43,731 nucleotides of DNA from a bacterium (GCA_026708055.1 JAPOVS010000034.1:1-43731); one strand, 5' to 3'. Shown: positions 25,076 through 33,887, counted from the stretch's first letter. Notes: a model not told the origin generated them from the sequence alone. Numbers and translations are program-made.

Positions 25076-25349
25076 TGCGACAGAGGCAGCGTAGCCGGAG
25101 CCGGGGCAGTGTTCCGTCGGGTGCGCGGCCTGCCGGGGAGTCGCATGCACCGGGAAGACCCCTCGATCGAGTGCCGTCGCCAGTCGCTCTCGGCTCGGCC
25201 CGACGGCGTTCGCTAGTTTCTAGGGCTTGTGAGGACGCAACTCGCCAGGACGAGACGTTGCGTTGCTTCCGGGTGCCGTCTCGGCAGTGCGATCCTGTCA
25301 TTATTGCCGAGATCTCCGCGTTAGATCAGAAGTCATCGGGGTGATCAGC
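25076..25349. promoter_or_regulatory. Divergent promoter region between vsr and hsdM
   Basis: The two defence systems fire in opposite directions from this gap of about 270 bp. It has short AT-rich patches on the plus strand (TAGTTT near 25213, and TTATTGCC near 25308) that could belong to promoters. GGGGTG ends 6-8 nt before GTG 25350 and likely sets the hsdM start. No operator repeat was seen. Confidence 0.4.
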
Positions 25350-28019
25350 GTGGGTGGAGATGTAATCAATAATCACGCTGGGTTCATCTGGTCTGTGGCG
25401 GACTTGCTTCGGGGTGTGTACAAGCAGTCGGAGTACGGGCGGGTGATCCTGCCGTTGACGGTGCTGCGTCGGTTGGACTGCGTCTTGGAGCCGACGAAGG
25501 CCGACGTGCTGGAGTTGGTCGAGGAACTGCCGGTCTCGCTGCAGAACCGGGATCCGCTGCTGAAGCAGGCGGCGGGGCAGTCGTTCTTCAACACGTCGCG
25601 GCACACGTTTGCGACGCTGCTGGGTGATCCGGACAACGTCGCGGGGAACCTGCGCAATTACATCGCGGGGTTCTCGGAGTCGGCTCGGGACATCGTCGAC
25701 AAGTTCAAGTTTGACGTGCAGATCGACCGGCTTGACGACCGCAACCTGCTGTATCTGGTGGTGTCTAAGTTCGCCGACATCGATCTGAGTCCCGAGACGG
25801 TGTCGAATCTGGAGATGGGGTACCTGTACGAGGAGTTGATCCGCAAGTTCTCCGAACTGTCGAACGAGACTGCGGGCGAGCACTTCACGCCGCGCGAGGT
25901 GATCCGGCTGATGGTGAACCTGCTGTTCGTCGACGACGACGAACTGCTGACCAGGCCCGGCGTCGTGAAGACCCTGCTCGACCCGGCGTGCGGCACCGGC
26001 GGGATGCTCTCGGTCGCCGAAGACCACCTCCGCTGGCTCAACCCGCAGGCCAGTCTGAAGGTGTTCGGCCAAGAGTTGAACGACGAGACCTACGCCACCT
26101 GCCGCGCCGACATGCTGATCAAGGGTCAGGAGGCCGCCAACATTCGCTTCGGCAACTGCTTCGACGATGACCAGCACCAGGGCGAACGGTTCGACTACCT
26201 GCTGGCCAACCCGCCGTTCGGGGTGGAGTGGAAGATGGTGGCCGACATGGTTCGGGACGAGCATGCTCTCCAGGGCTTCGCGGGCCGCTTCGGTGCCGGT
26301 CTGCCCCGCATCAACGACGGCAGCTTCCTGTTCCTGCAGCACATGATCTCGAAGATGAAGCGGCCCGAAGAAGGCGGCGCCCGGCTGGCGATCGTGTTCA
26401 ACGGCTCCCCGCTATTCACTGGCGGGGCCGGATCCGGCGAGTCGGAGATCCGACGCTGGATCATCGAGAACGACTGGCTCGAAGCCGTCGTCGCTCTGCC
26501 AGATCAACTCTTCTACAACACCGGCATCTCCACCTACTTCTGGATCATCACCAATCGCAAGGCTTCCAAGCGCCGGGGCAAGGTTCAACTCATCGACGCT
26601 CGCGAAAGCTTCACCAAGATGCGCAAGAGCCTCGGCGAGAAGCGGAAGGAGATCTCCGACGCGCAGATCGACGAGATCACCCACCTTTACGGAGCCTTCG
26701 AGGAGAGCGCGCAGGTCAAGATCTTACCCAACGAGTCATTCGGGTTCCTGCGTATCACCGTCGAACGCCCTCTACGCCTCCGCTGGGAGATCACTGACGA
26801 CACGCTCGCCGCCGTCAAGGACAACGGGAAGCTCGCAAGGATCGGCGCGGAACAGCGGGAGGCCCTACTCAAGAAATTCCGAGCCTGCCACGGCGCGGCC
26901 CGCACCAGCGAAAAGGCTGCCCGAGAACTCGCCGAAGAAGTGCTGCTATCAGCAGGTATAGACAAGACCGCGGCGCGCGTCAAAGCTGTCATGGGCAGTC
27001 TCGCCATCCGAGATCCCGAAGCTCCGATTCTCATGGACCGCGCTGGCGATCCTCAACCCGACCTTGATCTGCGAGACTACGAGAACGTCCCGCTGCCCAA
27101 AGTCAGCGTGACCTTCGAAGCTGATCCGACCGCCCGACTTGACACGGTCGAATACCACACGGCTGTCGACGACTACATGGCCTGCGAAGTCATACCCTAC
27201 GTTACGGATGGATGGTACGAATCCACCAAGACAAAGATCGGCTATGGAATCCCCCTCACCAAATATTTCTACAATCAGATTGTACTTCGCTCCCTAGTTG
27301 AAATCGACGCAGAGATGGTTGCGCTGGTCGAGCGCTTGCGACAACGACACGCATCGTTAGGTTCCGAGACGCTGCAGCAAACGAAAAACAAGACGAGAGC
27401 AGTACGCCTAAAGAATGTTGCAGATATTCGCGTTAGCAATGTTGACAAGAAGACTGTTGAAGGCGAGCTGCCTGTCCGCCTAATGAACTATACGGAGGTC
27501 TACTATGGCGACCGGCTAGTTCCGGAGTTAGACTTGATGAACGCGACCGCCAGCAAGAGCCAATTGAAGTCATTTCGCCTCATACCTGGTGACGTTATCA
27601 TTACAAAGGATTCGGAGACACCTGATGATATCGGAGTCGCCGCATATGTTGAGAGATCATCGGACAATCTCGTGTGTGGGTATCACCTAGCTATTATCCG
27701 TCCGAACCCGGATCTTATCGATGGCAGATACCTCTATTGGTCGATGTGTTCTGCCGATGTAGCTCGACAGCTGTCGTCTAGTGCAACTGGGATTACGCGG
27801 TTCGGGCTTCGAATTGATGCAATTGCGGACGTAGAGATTGAGATCCCATCACTGACAGTACAGCGCGAGATTGCGGATCACCTCGATGCGCAGACGACTC
27901 GAATCGATGCCTCTATCGATGAATTGCAGACACAAATCGAACTCTCGCGCGAATACCGGCATGTACTAATCACAGATGCGATAGCTGGCGAACCGCCGAG
28001 CGCGAGTGATCCGGGATGA
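25350..28019 (+). CDS. hsdM: Type I restriction methyltransferase fused to a single-TRD specificity domain (HsdM-HsdS)
   Basis: This 889-aa fusion methylates adenine and should also choose the DNA site. The N-terminal HsdM part has SVADLLRGVYKQSEYGRVIL, GEHFTPREVIRLM, the SAM motif DPACGTGG (211-218) and the catalytic NPPF (287-290). The HsdM end is seen at PLTKYFYNQIVLRSL. From about residue 680 a type I specificity domain follows: RLKNVADIRV, FRLIPGDVIITKD, IPSLTVQREIADHLDAQTTRID. Only one target-recognition domain is present, so two copies or a dimer would be needed for a two-part site. This last third drops to about 50% GC (29 and 31 of 60 in two lines counted) against 77% in a line of hsdR. 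GTG 25350 is chosen by its ribosome site; GTG 25341 is possible. Confidence 0.88.
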   Translation: MGGDVINNHAGFIWSVADLLRGVYKQSEYGRVILPLTVLRRLDCVLEPTKADVLELVEELPVSLQNRDPLLKQAAGQSFFNTSRHTFATLLGDPDNVAGNLRNYIAGFSESARDIVDKFKFDVQIDRLDDRNLLYLVVSKFADIDLSPETVSNLEMGYLYEELIRKFSELSNETAGEHFTPREVIRLMVNLLFVDDDELLTRPGVVKTLLDPACGTGGMLSVAEDHLRWLNPQASLKVFGQELNDETYATCRADMLIKGQEAANIRFGNCFDDDQHQGERFDYLLANPPFGVEWKMVADMVRDEHALQGFAGRFGAGLPRINDGSFLFLQHMISKMKRPEEGGARLAIVFNGSPLFTGGAGSGESEIRRWIIENDWLEAVVALPDQLFYNTGISTYFWIITNRKASKRRGKVQLIDARESFTKMRKSLGEKRKEISDAQIDEITHLYGAFEESAQVKILPNESFGFLRITVERPLRLRWEITDDTLAAVKDNGKLARIGAEQREALLKKFRACHGAARTSEKAARELAEEVLLSAGIDKTAARVKAVMGSLAIRDPEAPILMDRAGDPQPDLDLRDYENVPLPKVSVTFEADPTARLDTVEYHTAVDDYMACEVIPYVTDGWYESTKTKIGYGIPLTKYFYNQIVLRSLVEIDAEMVALVERLRQRHASLGSETLQQTKNKTRAVRLKNVADIRVSNVDKKTVEGELPVRLMNYTEVYYGDRLVPELDLMNATASKSQLKSFRLIPGDVIITKDSETPDDIGVAAYVERSSDNLVCGYHLAIIRPNPDLIDGRYLYWSMCSADVARQLSSSATGITRFGLRIDAIADVEIEIPSLTVQREIADHLDAQTTRIDASIDELQTQIELSREYRHVLITDAIAGEPPSASDPG

Positions 28020-31000
28020 ATTCAACTAGTGAGGTGGCGTTCGAGGAGCACGTCGCGTTCTGGCTCGTCTCACATGGCGGCTATCGTCGGGTGAAGGTCG
28101 GCAACGTGGGGGTTGGGCCGCGGGACTTCGATGCTGAGGCGGGCGTCGATACTGCTGATCTGTTCGAGTTCATCGGGGCCACGCAGGGGCGCGAGTGGGG
28201 TCGGCTTGTGGATTCGGCGTACGGGGGTGACCCGGACGGGGCGCAGGCGGGATTCGTACAGCGGCTCGCGTCGGAGTTGGATCGGCGGGGGACGGTGGAC
28301 GTGCTGCGTCGCGGCGTGGTGGATCGCAACTTCAAGATCCGGTTGGCGTTCTTCAAGCCCGCCCATGGGCTGACGCCGGAGTTGGCGCAGCGCTACGAGG
28401 CGAACGTGCTGTCGGTGACCCGGCAGTTGCCGTTCGATCCGTCGAGTGCGCGGACTGTTGATCTGGGGCTGTTCGTGAACGGGATTCCGGTGGCGACGGC
28501 TGAGTTGAAGAATCCGCTGACGGGCCAGACCGTCGAGAACGCCATTGCCCAGTACCGAACCGACCGTCCAGACACGAATAGGACGCTGGGCCGGCTGGGG
28601 ATGGTGCACTTCGCGGTCGATCCGTTCTTGGTGGCGATGACCACGCGTCTCGCCGGCAGGCAGACTCGGTTCCTGCCGTTCAATCGGGGCCACAATCTCG
28701 GCGCGGGGAACCCGCCGAACCCCGGTGGGCATGCCACTGCCTATCTGTGGGAGCAGGTGTGGTCTCGGGATGCGTGGATGGACATCCTGGGCCGGTTCAT
28801 CCATGTGGAGAAGCCGTCGAAGGGGTCCAAGGCTCGCCCGGAGGTGATCTTCCCGCGGTTCCACCAGTGGGACGCGGTACGGCGGTTGGAGGCCGACGCC
28901 AAGCAGCGGGGGACGGGCCGGAGTTGTCTGGTGCAGCACTCGGCAGGGTCGGGCAAGTCGAACTCGATCGCTTGGTTGGCGCACCGGCTGTCGTCGCTGC
29001 ACACCGACGACGACGTGAAGGTGTTCGACAAGGTGGTGGTGATCACCGACCGTGTGATTCTCGACAGGCAACTGCAGGACACCATCGGCCAGTTCGAGCA
29101 CGCCGTCGGCGTGGTGCAGCGCATCGACGAGGACTCCGCGCAGCTCGCCGCGGCGCTGGCCGGGGAGCAGGCCCGCATCATCGTGACGACGCTGCAGAAG
29201 TTCCCGTTCATCTTCGACAAGATCGAGTCGTTGCCTGACCGCAGCTACGCGGTGATCGTGGACGAAGCGCACTCGTCGCAGACCGGCGAGGCGGCCACCG
29301 AGTTGCGCCGGGTGCTGGGCACCGCCGAGCCGGACATCGACCCCGACGCCGAGACGACCGACGCGGAGACGCTGCTGGCCGCGGCGGTGGCGGCGCGGGG
29401 CCACCAGCCCAACCTGTCGTTCTTCGCGTTCACCGCCACGCCCAAGGGCCGCACCCTGGAACTGTTCGGCGAAGTCGGCGCCAGCGGCAGGCACGAGCCG
29501 TTCCACCTGTATCCCATGCGCCAGGCCATCGAGGAAGGGTTCATCGAGGACGTGCTGGCCCGCTACGTGACCTACAACCAATACGTCCACCTGGAGAAGA
29601 CGATCCTGGAGGACCCGGCCTACGACACCGCCAAGGCCCGCAGCGCGCTGGCCAAGTACGTGGCCTTCCACCCCGAGAACCTGGCGCAGAAGGCCGAGAT
29701 CATCGTGGAGCACTTCCGCACGAAGATCGCGGGTCAGATCGGCGGGCAGGCCAAGGCGATGGTGGTGTGCTCGTCGCGGCCTCACGCTGTGCGGATGTGG
29801 GAGGCGCTGCGCCGCTACGCCGCCGACTTGGGCTACGGGCTGGGGGTGTTGGTGGCGTTCTCGGGGGAGGTGGAGGGCCTGACCGAGACGAAGGCCAACG
29901 GCTTCGGTGAGTCGCAGACCGCCGAACGCTTCGACACCGGCGACTGGCAGATCATGGTGGTGGCCGAGAAGTTCCAGACCGGCTTCGACCAGCCGAAGCT
30001 GGCGGCCATGTACGTCGACAAGACCCTCACCGGCCTCGCTGCGGTGCAGACCCTGTCGAGGCTCAACCGCACCCACCCCGACAAGTCCGGCACCTTCGTG
30101 CTGGACTTCGTCAACGACGCCGACGCCATCGGCGAGGCGTTCGCCGTGTACCACGGCAAGACCGTGGCGCCGCCCACCGACCCGAACCTGCTGTTCGACA
30201 CCCGCCGCGGCCTCGATGCCTTCGGCGTGCTCGACACCGGCGAGACGGCGCGGACCGCCGCGCTGGTGCTCGGCGACGGCAACCACGCGCAGGTCCACGC
30301 TGCGCTGCAACCCGCCGTCGACCGCTTCGACGGACTCGACGAGGACGACCAGGAGGTGTTCCGGGACGCGCTGGCGCGGTTCGTGCGCGTCTACAGCTTC
30401 CTTTCGCTGGTGGTGCCGTTCCGCAACGCCGACCTCGAACGCGACTACCTGTACTGCCGGGCGCTGGCCGCGCTGATCCGGGGCCGCCCGCCCGGCCAGG
30501 GCATCGACCTGGGCTCGGAGGTGGAACTCACCCACCTGCGCCACGAACTGACCTTCGAGGGCTCCGTCGGGCTGCCCGCCGGCGAGGGCGAGGTCAGCAC
30601 CATCTACTCCGGCACCGGGCCGCAGACCGATCCCGAACAGGAACCCCTGTCGCAGATCATCGCCCGCATAAACGAGCGCTTCGGCACCGACTGGACCGAC
30701 GAGGACCGCCTCGTGTTCGAGGCCGCCGCCGGCGACCTTGTCGACGACGCCGAGATCCAGAACCAGGCCCTCAACAACGACGAGGCCACGTTCCGGGACC
30801 ACGTCTTCCCCGAGCGCTACCAGAAAGCGCTGCTGTCACGCGGCGACCGCAACAGGCAGCTCGTCTACGACTACCTCGACAGCGCCGACCTGCAGGCCGA
30901 GATCGTCGCCATCTTCGCCGCGAGCGTGCAGCAACGAGCCATCGTCGCCCGCCAGCGGACCTGCCCCATCGGCGACCTCCTCGGCACCGACCGCGAGTCG

Positions 31001-31468
31001 CAGTTCCTCGAGTACAAGTCCACGCTGCGCTGGGACATCAACCGTCAGAGCAAGGGTGGCGCTCCTGAGGACGCGGCCATCAAGACTGTCGCCGGCTTCG
31101 CCAACTCCGAATTCGGCGGCACCCTCCTCGTCGGCGTCGCCGACGACGGCACCGTCTGTGGCCTTGAAGACGACTACGCCACCTTCTCTGAGCGCGGCCA
31201 GAAGGGGGACCAAGACCTCTGGGGCCAGCACCTCCAGAACCTCATCCGCAGCCGCCTCGGCGACTCCGCCCTCGCGCTCGTCACCTGGCAATTCCACACC
31301 ATCAACGGCGACCAACTGGCCCGCATCAGCATCGGCCCCGCCAACCACCCCGTCCACGAACGCACGGGCGAACAGCGGATCCTCTGGCACCGAACCCCCA
31401 CATCCACCATCGCCGTCACCGACCCCCAAGAACAAGACCGAATCATCGCCCGCCGCTGGCCGGCGTGA
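28016..31468 (+). CDS. hsdR: Type I restriction subunit HsdR with C-terminal Schlafen/AlbA_2 domain
   Basis: This is the translocating and cutting subunit, 1150 aa. The N-terminal nuclease has Asp149, Glu163 and Lys165 in ATAELKNP. The helicase has Walker A HSAGSGKS (308-315), DEAH (416-419), FFAFTATPKG and EKFQTGFDQPKL. After the usual HsdR C-terminus, residues about 985-1130 form an AlbA_2 (divergent AAA-4/Schlafen core) domain: ESQFLEYKSTLRWD (Glu994, Glu999, Lys1001), GFANSEFGGTLLVGVADDG, and GDQLARISIGP. Such domains bind or cut nucleic acids in other proteins, so a second effector is possible. ATG 28016 overlaps the hsdM-hsdS stop by 4 bases. A copy of its last 30 or so codons lies at 33783-33873. 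Confidence 0.9.
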   Translation: MNSTSEVAFEEHVAFWLVSHGGYRRVKVGNVGVGPRDFDAEAGVDTADLFEFIGATQGREWGRLVDSAYGGDPDGAQAGFVQRLASELDRRGTVDVLRRGVVDRNFKIRLAFFKPAHGLTPELAQRYEANVLSVTRQLPFDPSSARTVDLGLFVNGIPVATAELKNPLTGQTVENAIAQYRTDRPDTNRTLGRLGMVHFAVDPFLVAMTTRLAGRQTRFLPFNRGHNLGAGNPPNPGGHATAYLWEQVWSRDAWMDILGRFIHVEKPSKGSKARPEVIFPRFHQWDAVRRLEADAKQRGTGRSCLVQHSAGSGKSNSIAWLAHRLSSLHTDDDVKVFDKVVVITDRVILDRQLQDTIGQFEHAVGVVQRIDEDSAQLAAALAGEQARIIVTTLQKFPFIFDKIESLPDRSYAVIVDEAHSSQTGEAATELRRVLGTAEPDIDPDAETTDAETLLAAAVAARGHQPNLSFFAFTATPKGRTLELFGEVGASGRHEPFHLYPMRQAIEEGFIEDVLARYVTYNQYVHLEKTILEDPAYDTAKARSALAKYVAFHPENLAQKAEIIVEHFRTKIAGQIGGQAKAMVVCSSRPHAVRMWEALRRYAADLGYGLGVLVAFSGEVEGLTETKANGFGESQTAERFDTGDWQIMVVAEKFQTGFDQPKLAAMYVDKTLTGLAAVQTLSRLNRTHPDKSGTFVLDFVNDADAIGEAFAVYHGKTVAPPTDPNLLFDTRRGLDAFGVLDTGETARTAALVLGDGNHAQVHAALQPAVDRFDGLDEDDQEVFRDALARFVRVYSFLSLVVPFRNADLERDYLYCRALAALIRGRPPGQGIDLGSEVELTHLRHELTFEGSVGLPAGEGEVSTIYSGTGPQTDPEQEPLSQIIARINERFGTDWTDEDRLVFEAAAGDLVDDAEIQNQALNNDEATFRDHVFPERYQKALLSRGDRNRQLVYDYLDSADLQAEIVAIFAASVQQRAIVARQRTCPIGDLLGTDRESQFLEYKSTLRWDINRQSKGGAPEDAAIKTVAGFANSEFGGTLLVGVADDGTVCGLEDDYATFSERGQKGDQDLWGQHLQNLIRSRLGDSALALVTWQFHTINGDQLARISIGPANHPVHERTGEQRILWHRTPTSTIAVTDPQEQDRIIARRWPA

Positions 31469-31656
31469 CCAGGACGCGGGTTCTCCGTCGCACAGCGGGG
31501 GTCACCGCGTCGGCTGTATCGGGGGTCACCCCGGCGACTCCGTTCCTCCATCATCTCGGTGACGGTGCGCATCTCCTGGCGGTCTTCGCCGTCGGATTCC
31601 AGTGCCTCGACCTCGGTGGCGAGCGCTCGGTTCTCCCGGGGCCAGCTGCCGGTCAT
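31174..31656 (-). CDS. Doubtful small ORF overlapping the DUF4143 ATPase stop
   Basis: ATG 31656 overlaps the ATPase stop as ATGA. The first 38 or so residues (MTGSWPRENRALATEVEAL, then DGEDRQEMRTVTEMMEE) have protein-like composition. The frame then runs antisense into the hsdR end for 295 bp, where it is probably not coding. Positions 31486-31519 resemble the 3' part of the OppF-like gene in the same orientation. It is most likely gene debris, or a short gene that lost its stop. Confidence 0.2.
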   Translation of the reverse strand: MTGSWPRENRALATEVEALESDGEDRQEMRTVTEMMEERSRRGDPRYSRRGDPRCATENPRPGHAGQRRAMIRSCSWGSVTAMVDVGVRCQRIRCSPVRSWTGWLAGPMLMRASWSPLMVWNCQVTSARAESPRRLRMRFWRCWPQRSWSPFWPRSEKVA

Positions 31657-32939
31657 TGGTCTCCGCCCAGCGCGCCCGCCGGGGTCCAGAGGGCGTCGAG
31701 GGGGAGGAGGGTGAGGCGGTCGCCGAGGCTGAGGCGGTGGGGCCCCGTGTGCAGCACGAAGCCGTGGACGAAGTCGGCACCGATGCGGTCGAGTCGGTCT
31801 CGCAGCCAGGCGAGCCACCGGAAGGCGTCGGGTCCCGGTGAGATGGCCGCCTTCACCTCGATGGCGACGATGCGCCCGTCGGGCCGTTCGAGAATGAGAT
31901 CGATCTCAGGCCCGTTACGGTCGCGGAAGTGGTGGAGTCGTGCGCCGCTTTCGTCCCAGGTGAGTTGCTTGGCGATCTCGTTGGCGGCGAACGTTTCGAC
32001 GAGTTGCCCGACGGACGTGTCGGTGGGGCGCGCCAGGGCGGCGGGGTCCTTGTTGGCGAGCGTCGCCGCGAGGCCGCTGTCGCTGAGGTAGAGCTTGGCG
32101 GCTCTGGCTGCCTTGTTGGACAGGTTGCGTGACCACCGGGGGACGTGGTGTACGAGGAAGACGGTTTCGAGCCAGGCGAGGTAGGTGGCCACGGTCCGAG
32201 CGTCGAGACCGACTCCGCGGGCGAGGCGGGCGATGTTCAGTTCTTGGCCGGTGAGTGCCGCCACAGCGCTCAGCGCGGGCGCGATGGCGTCGGCGCGCCG
32301 GATGTCGGCCAACTCCACGATGTCCCGCCGGGCGACGGTGTCGACGTAGTCGCGATGCCAGCGGCGGCGCTGGGCGGGGGAGAGTTCCCTGGTGGTGGGA
32401 TAGCCCCCGGCGCAGATCAGTTCCAGGTACCGGTCGCGGGTGTGCGCGCCCGGCGGTCCGGCTCGGAGAGCGTCGGGATTCTCGAAAGCCAGGCGGGTGA
32501 AGGTCTCGGGGCCGCCCCGGGCGAGTTCGCCCTGCGAGAAGGGCCACAACTCGAGGATGCCGACTCGCCCGGCGAGTGACTCCGACAGGGTGGGCACGGT
32601 CAGGAAGTTCGTCGAACCGGTGATGAGGAACCGCCCCGGTACCGGATCGAGGTCGACCGCCATCTTGATGGCCCTGACGAGCGGGTCGCCTGCTCGCTGA
32701 ATCTCGTCGATCACGAGCGGAAGGGGTTGAGCGACGAAACCGACAGGGTCGTTGCGGGCCGCGTTGAGCAGTGCCGGGTCGTCGAGGGTGACGAACGTGC
32801 CGCCGATCCGCTCGGAGGTGAGACGCGCCAGGGTCGTCTTGCCTGCCTGGCGGGGACCGTGGATCAGCGTGACACGGGAGGCTCCGAGCACGGCGTCCAG
32901 TGAGATCGAAGCATGCCGGGGCAGCAGGGACGTGGACAT
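31653..32939 (-). CDS. AAA_14/DUF4143 ATPase
   Basis: This ATPase of about 428 aa belongs to the widespread family with an N-terminal AAA_14 core and C-terminal DUF4143. Walker A is GPRQAGKTTL (28-37), Walker B is LPLVIDEIQ, and sensor-like RFLITGSTNF follows. A winged-helix region (LTGQELNIARLARGVGLDA) precedes the DUF4143 part, which ends in a nuclease-like strand set, GPEIDLILE and RIVAIEVKAA. The biological role of the family is not established. ATG 32939 is chosen; GGGAGG abuts it, and TTG 32948 is an alternative. TACATT, a possible -10, lies 13 nt upstream inside the first unit of the repeat array at 32951-33039, so those repeats probably control this gene. A collapsed copy lies at 35158-35280. 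Confidence 0.85.
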   Translation of the reverse strand: MSTSLLPRHASISLDAVLGASRVTLIHGPRQAGKTTLARLTSERIGGTFVTLDDPALLNAARNDPVGFVAQPLPLVIDEIQRAGDPLVRAIKMAVDLDPVPGRFLITGSTNFLTVPTLSESLAGRVGILELWPFSQGELARGGPETFTRLAFENPDALRAGPPGAHTRDRYLELICAGGYPTTRELSPAQRRRWHRDYVDTVARRDIVELADIRRADAIAPALSAVAALTGQELNIARLARGVGLDARTVATYLAWLETVFLVHHVPRWSRNLSNKAARAAKLYLSDSGLAATLANKDPAALARPTDTSVGQLVETFAANEIAKQLTWDESGARLHHFRDRNGPEIDLILERPDGRIVAIEVKAAISPGPDAFRWLAWLRDRLDRIGADFVHGFVLHTGPHRLSLGDRLTLLPLDALWTPAGALGGDQ

Positions 32940-32950
32940 CCCTCCCAAGG

Positions 32951-33039
32951 CTAATGTAGGAATTGTCGGGCTGCTAATGTATGAATCGTCGGATAGTTGA
33001 CGCGTGATTCGTCGGCGATCTCAGACGCGAATGGTCAGG
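32951..33039. repeat. Four-unit iteron-like array A at the DUF4143 ATPase promoter
   Basis: Units of about 19 bp start at 32951, 32974, 32997 and 33022, so spacing is 23, 23 and 25 bp. The first two begin CTAATGTA and most end in ATTCGTCGG or AATCGTCGG. The array begins 11 bp upstream of the ATPase ATG. On the minus strand the first two units carry TACATT, a possible -10. Spacers are only 4-6 bp, which rules out CRISPR. Autoregulation by a bound protein is an inference. Confidence 0.75.
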
Positions 33040-33114
33040 CTAAGCGGCACCGCCGAGCCGGTCGAATGTTGGCGGGGAGTGACGCCGACGAGGAGAGCCC
33101 CGGCCGTTTGCTTC

Positions 33115-33165
33115 CTTTGCGAAATGGCAGTACTGCCTCTTTTGCATCTTTTGCAAAATGATCAG
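33115..33165. promoter_or_regulatory. AT-rich region with a perfect 12-bp palindrome
   Basis: GGCAGTACTGCC at 33126-33137 is a perfect palindrome. It is flanked by TTTGCGAAAT and TCTTTTGCAT, which roughly pair with each other. CTTTTGCA then occurs again in CTTTTGCAAAATG. In DNA this GC-rich, such a site between divergent genes could be an operator or recombination site. Confidence 0.45.
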
Positions 33166-33187
33166 TTTGGGCTGTCGCCTGAACGAC

Positions 33188-33222
33188 GAGACCGGGCGAG
33201 ACGCTGAGACCGGGCGAGACGA
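33188..33222. repeat. Two 17-bp tandem units
   Basis: GAGACCGGGCGAGACG occurs twice with a 17-bp period, just before the ribosome site of the collapsed ATPase copy. No function is evident. Confidence 0.5.
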
Positions 33223-33243
33223 GACAAGATCGGGGAGTCGGCA

Positions 33244-33873
33244 GTGGCGATCGTGCGGCATCCGAACCCGTTCCACCCGACTTTCGGTCGTCCGCCGCAC
33301 ACCCTGGCGGGTCGGGACGAGGCCATGCGTCGCTGCCGTGCCGCCATGTCCGCCGGCCCTGACCATCCGGACTACTCCATGCTGCTCAAGGGCCCTCGCG
33401 GTTCTCGAGGCGATGAGCGCCTTCGACACCCCGGAGATCAAGCTCAGCGACCTCGCGCGGGCCACCGGCAGGACGTCGAACTATCTCAGCGTCTACATCG
33501 AGCGTCTCCGCGGGGCCGGGGTGATCGACCGGCCCGCGCGGGGACGTGTGCGGTTCACGCATACGACGATGCGCGGCTGGCTTCACCGGCAGCGCGTCGA
33601 GCGCGGCGCAGCGGTGGGCGGCTTCGGCCCCCCGGAGACGACCACCACCGTCAAGGAACGCATCATCGCCACCTGCCGCGCCAACCCCGAGGCCACCCAC
33701 GCCGCCATCGCGGCGCGCCTCGGCACCAGCCCGGACTACGTGGGCCGCGTCCGCCGAGCCGACAGCGCTCCGTCACGCAGATCTTCTGGCACCGAGCCCC
33801 CATCCCCACCTCCAACATCGCTGTCGACCTCCAAGAACAAGACCGAATCATCGCCCGCCGCCGGCCAGCGTGA
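33244..33873 (+). pseudogene. Collapsed AAA_16 ATPase copy joined to an HsdR tail
   Basis: GTG 33244 has GGGGAG 7 nt upstream. The first 50 or so codons match the intact AAA_16 gene at 33966: NPFHPTFGRPPHTLAGRDEA against NPFSPSFGTTPPLLAGRDGV. Similarity stops at the P-loop (KGPRG). From about 33395, in the next frame, it resumes at the C-terminal winged helix: LSDLARATGRTSNYLSVYIE, GVIDRPARGRVRF. About 700 bp, most of the ATPase core, is lost. A second helix-turn-helix (KERIIATCRANPEATHAAIA) follows. The frame then returns to that of the start and ends with a near copy of the HsdR C-terminus (IFWHRAPIPTS, QEQDRIIARRRPA). No working ATPase can be made. Confidence 0.8.
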
Positions 33874-33887
33874 CCCGCGTGCGAATA

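Noticed and set aside
25151-25349. Longer N-terminus for the HsdM-HsdS fusion
   Set aside because: Residues before GTG 25341 do not resemble HsdM, whose conserved part starts at about HAGFIWSVADLL.
28070-30802. 910-codon minus-strand open frame opposite hsdR
   Set aside because: The HsdR motifs on the plus strand are unambiguous. No domain is visible in the reverse frame.
32951-33039. CRISPR-like array
   Set aside because: Units are about 19 bp with only 4-6 bp between them, there are four units, and no cas genes are near.
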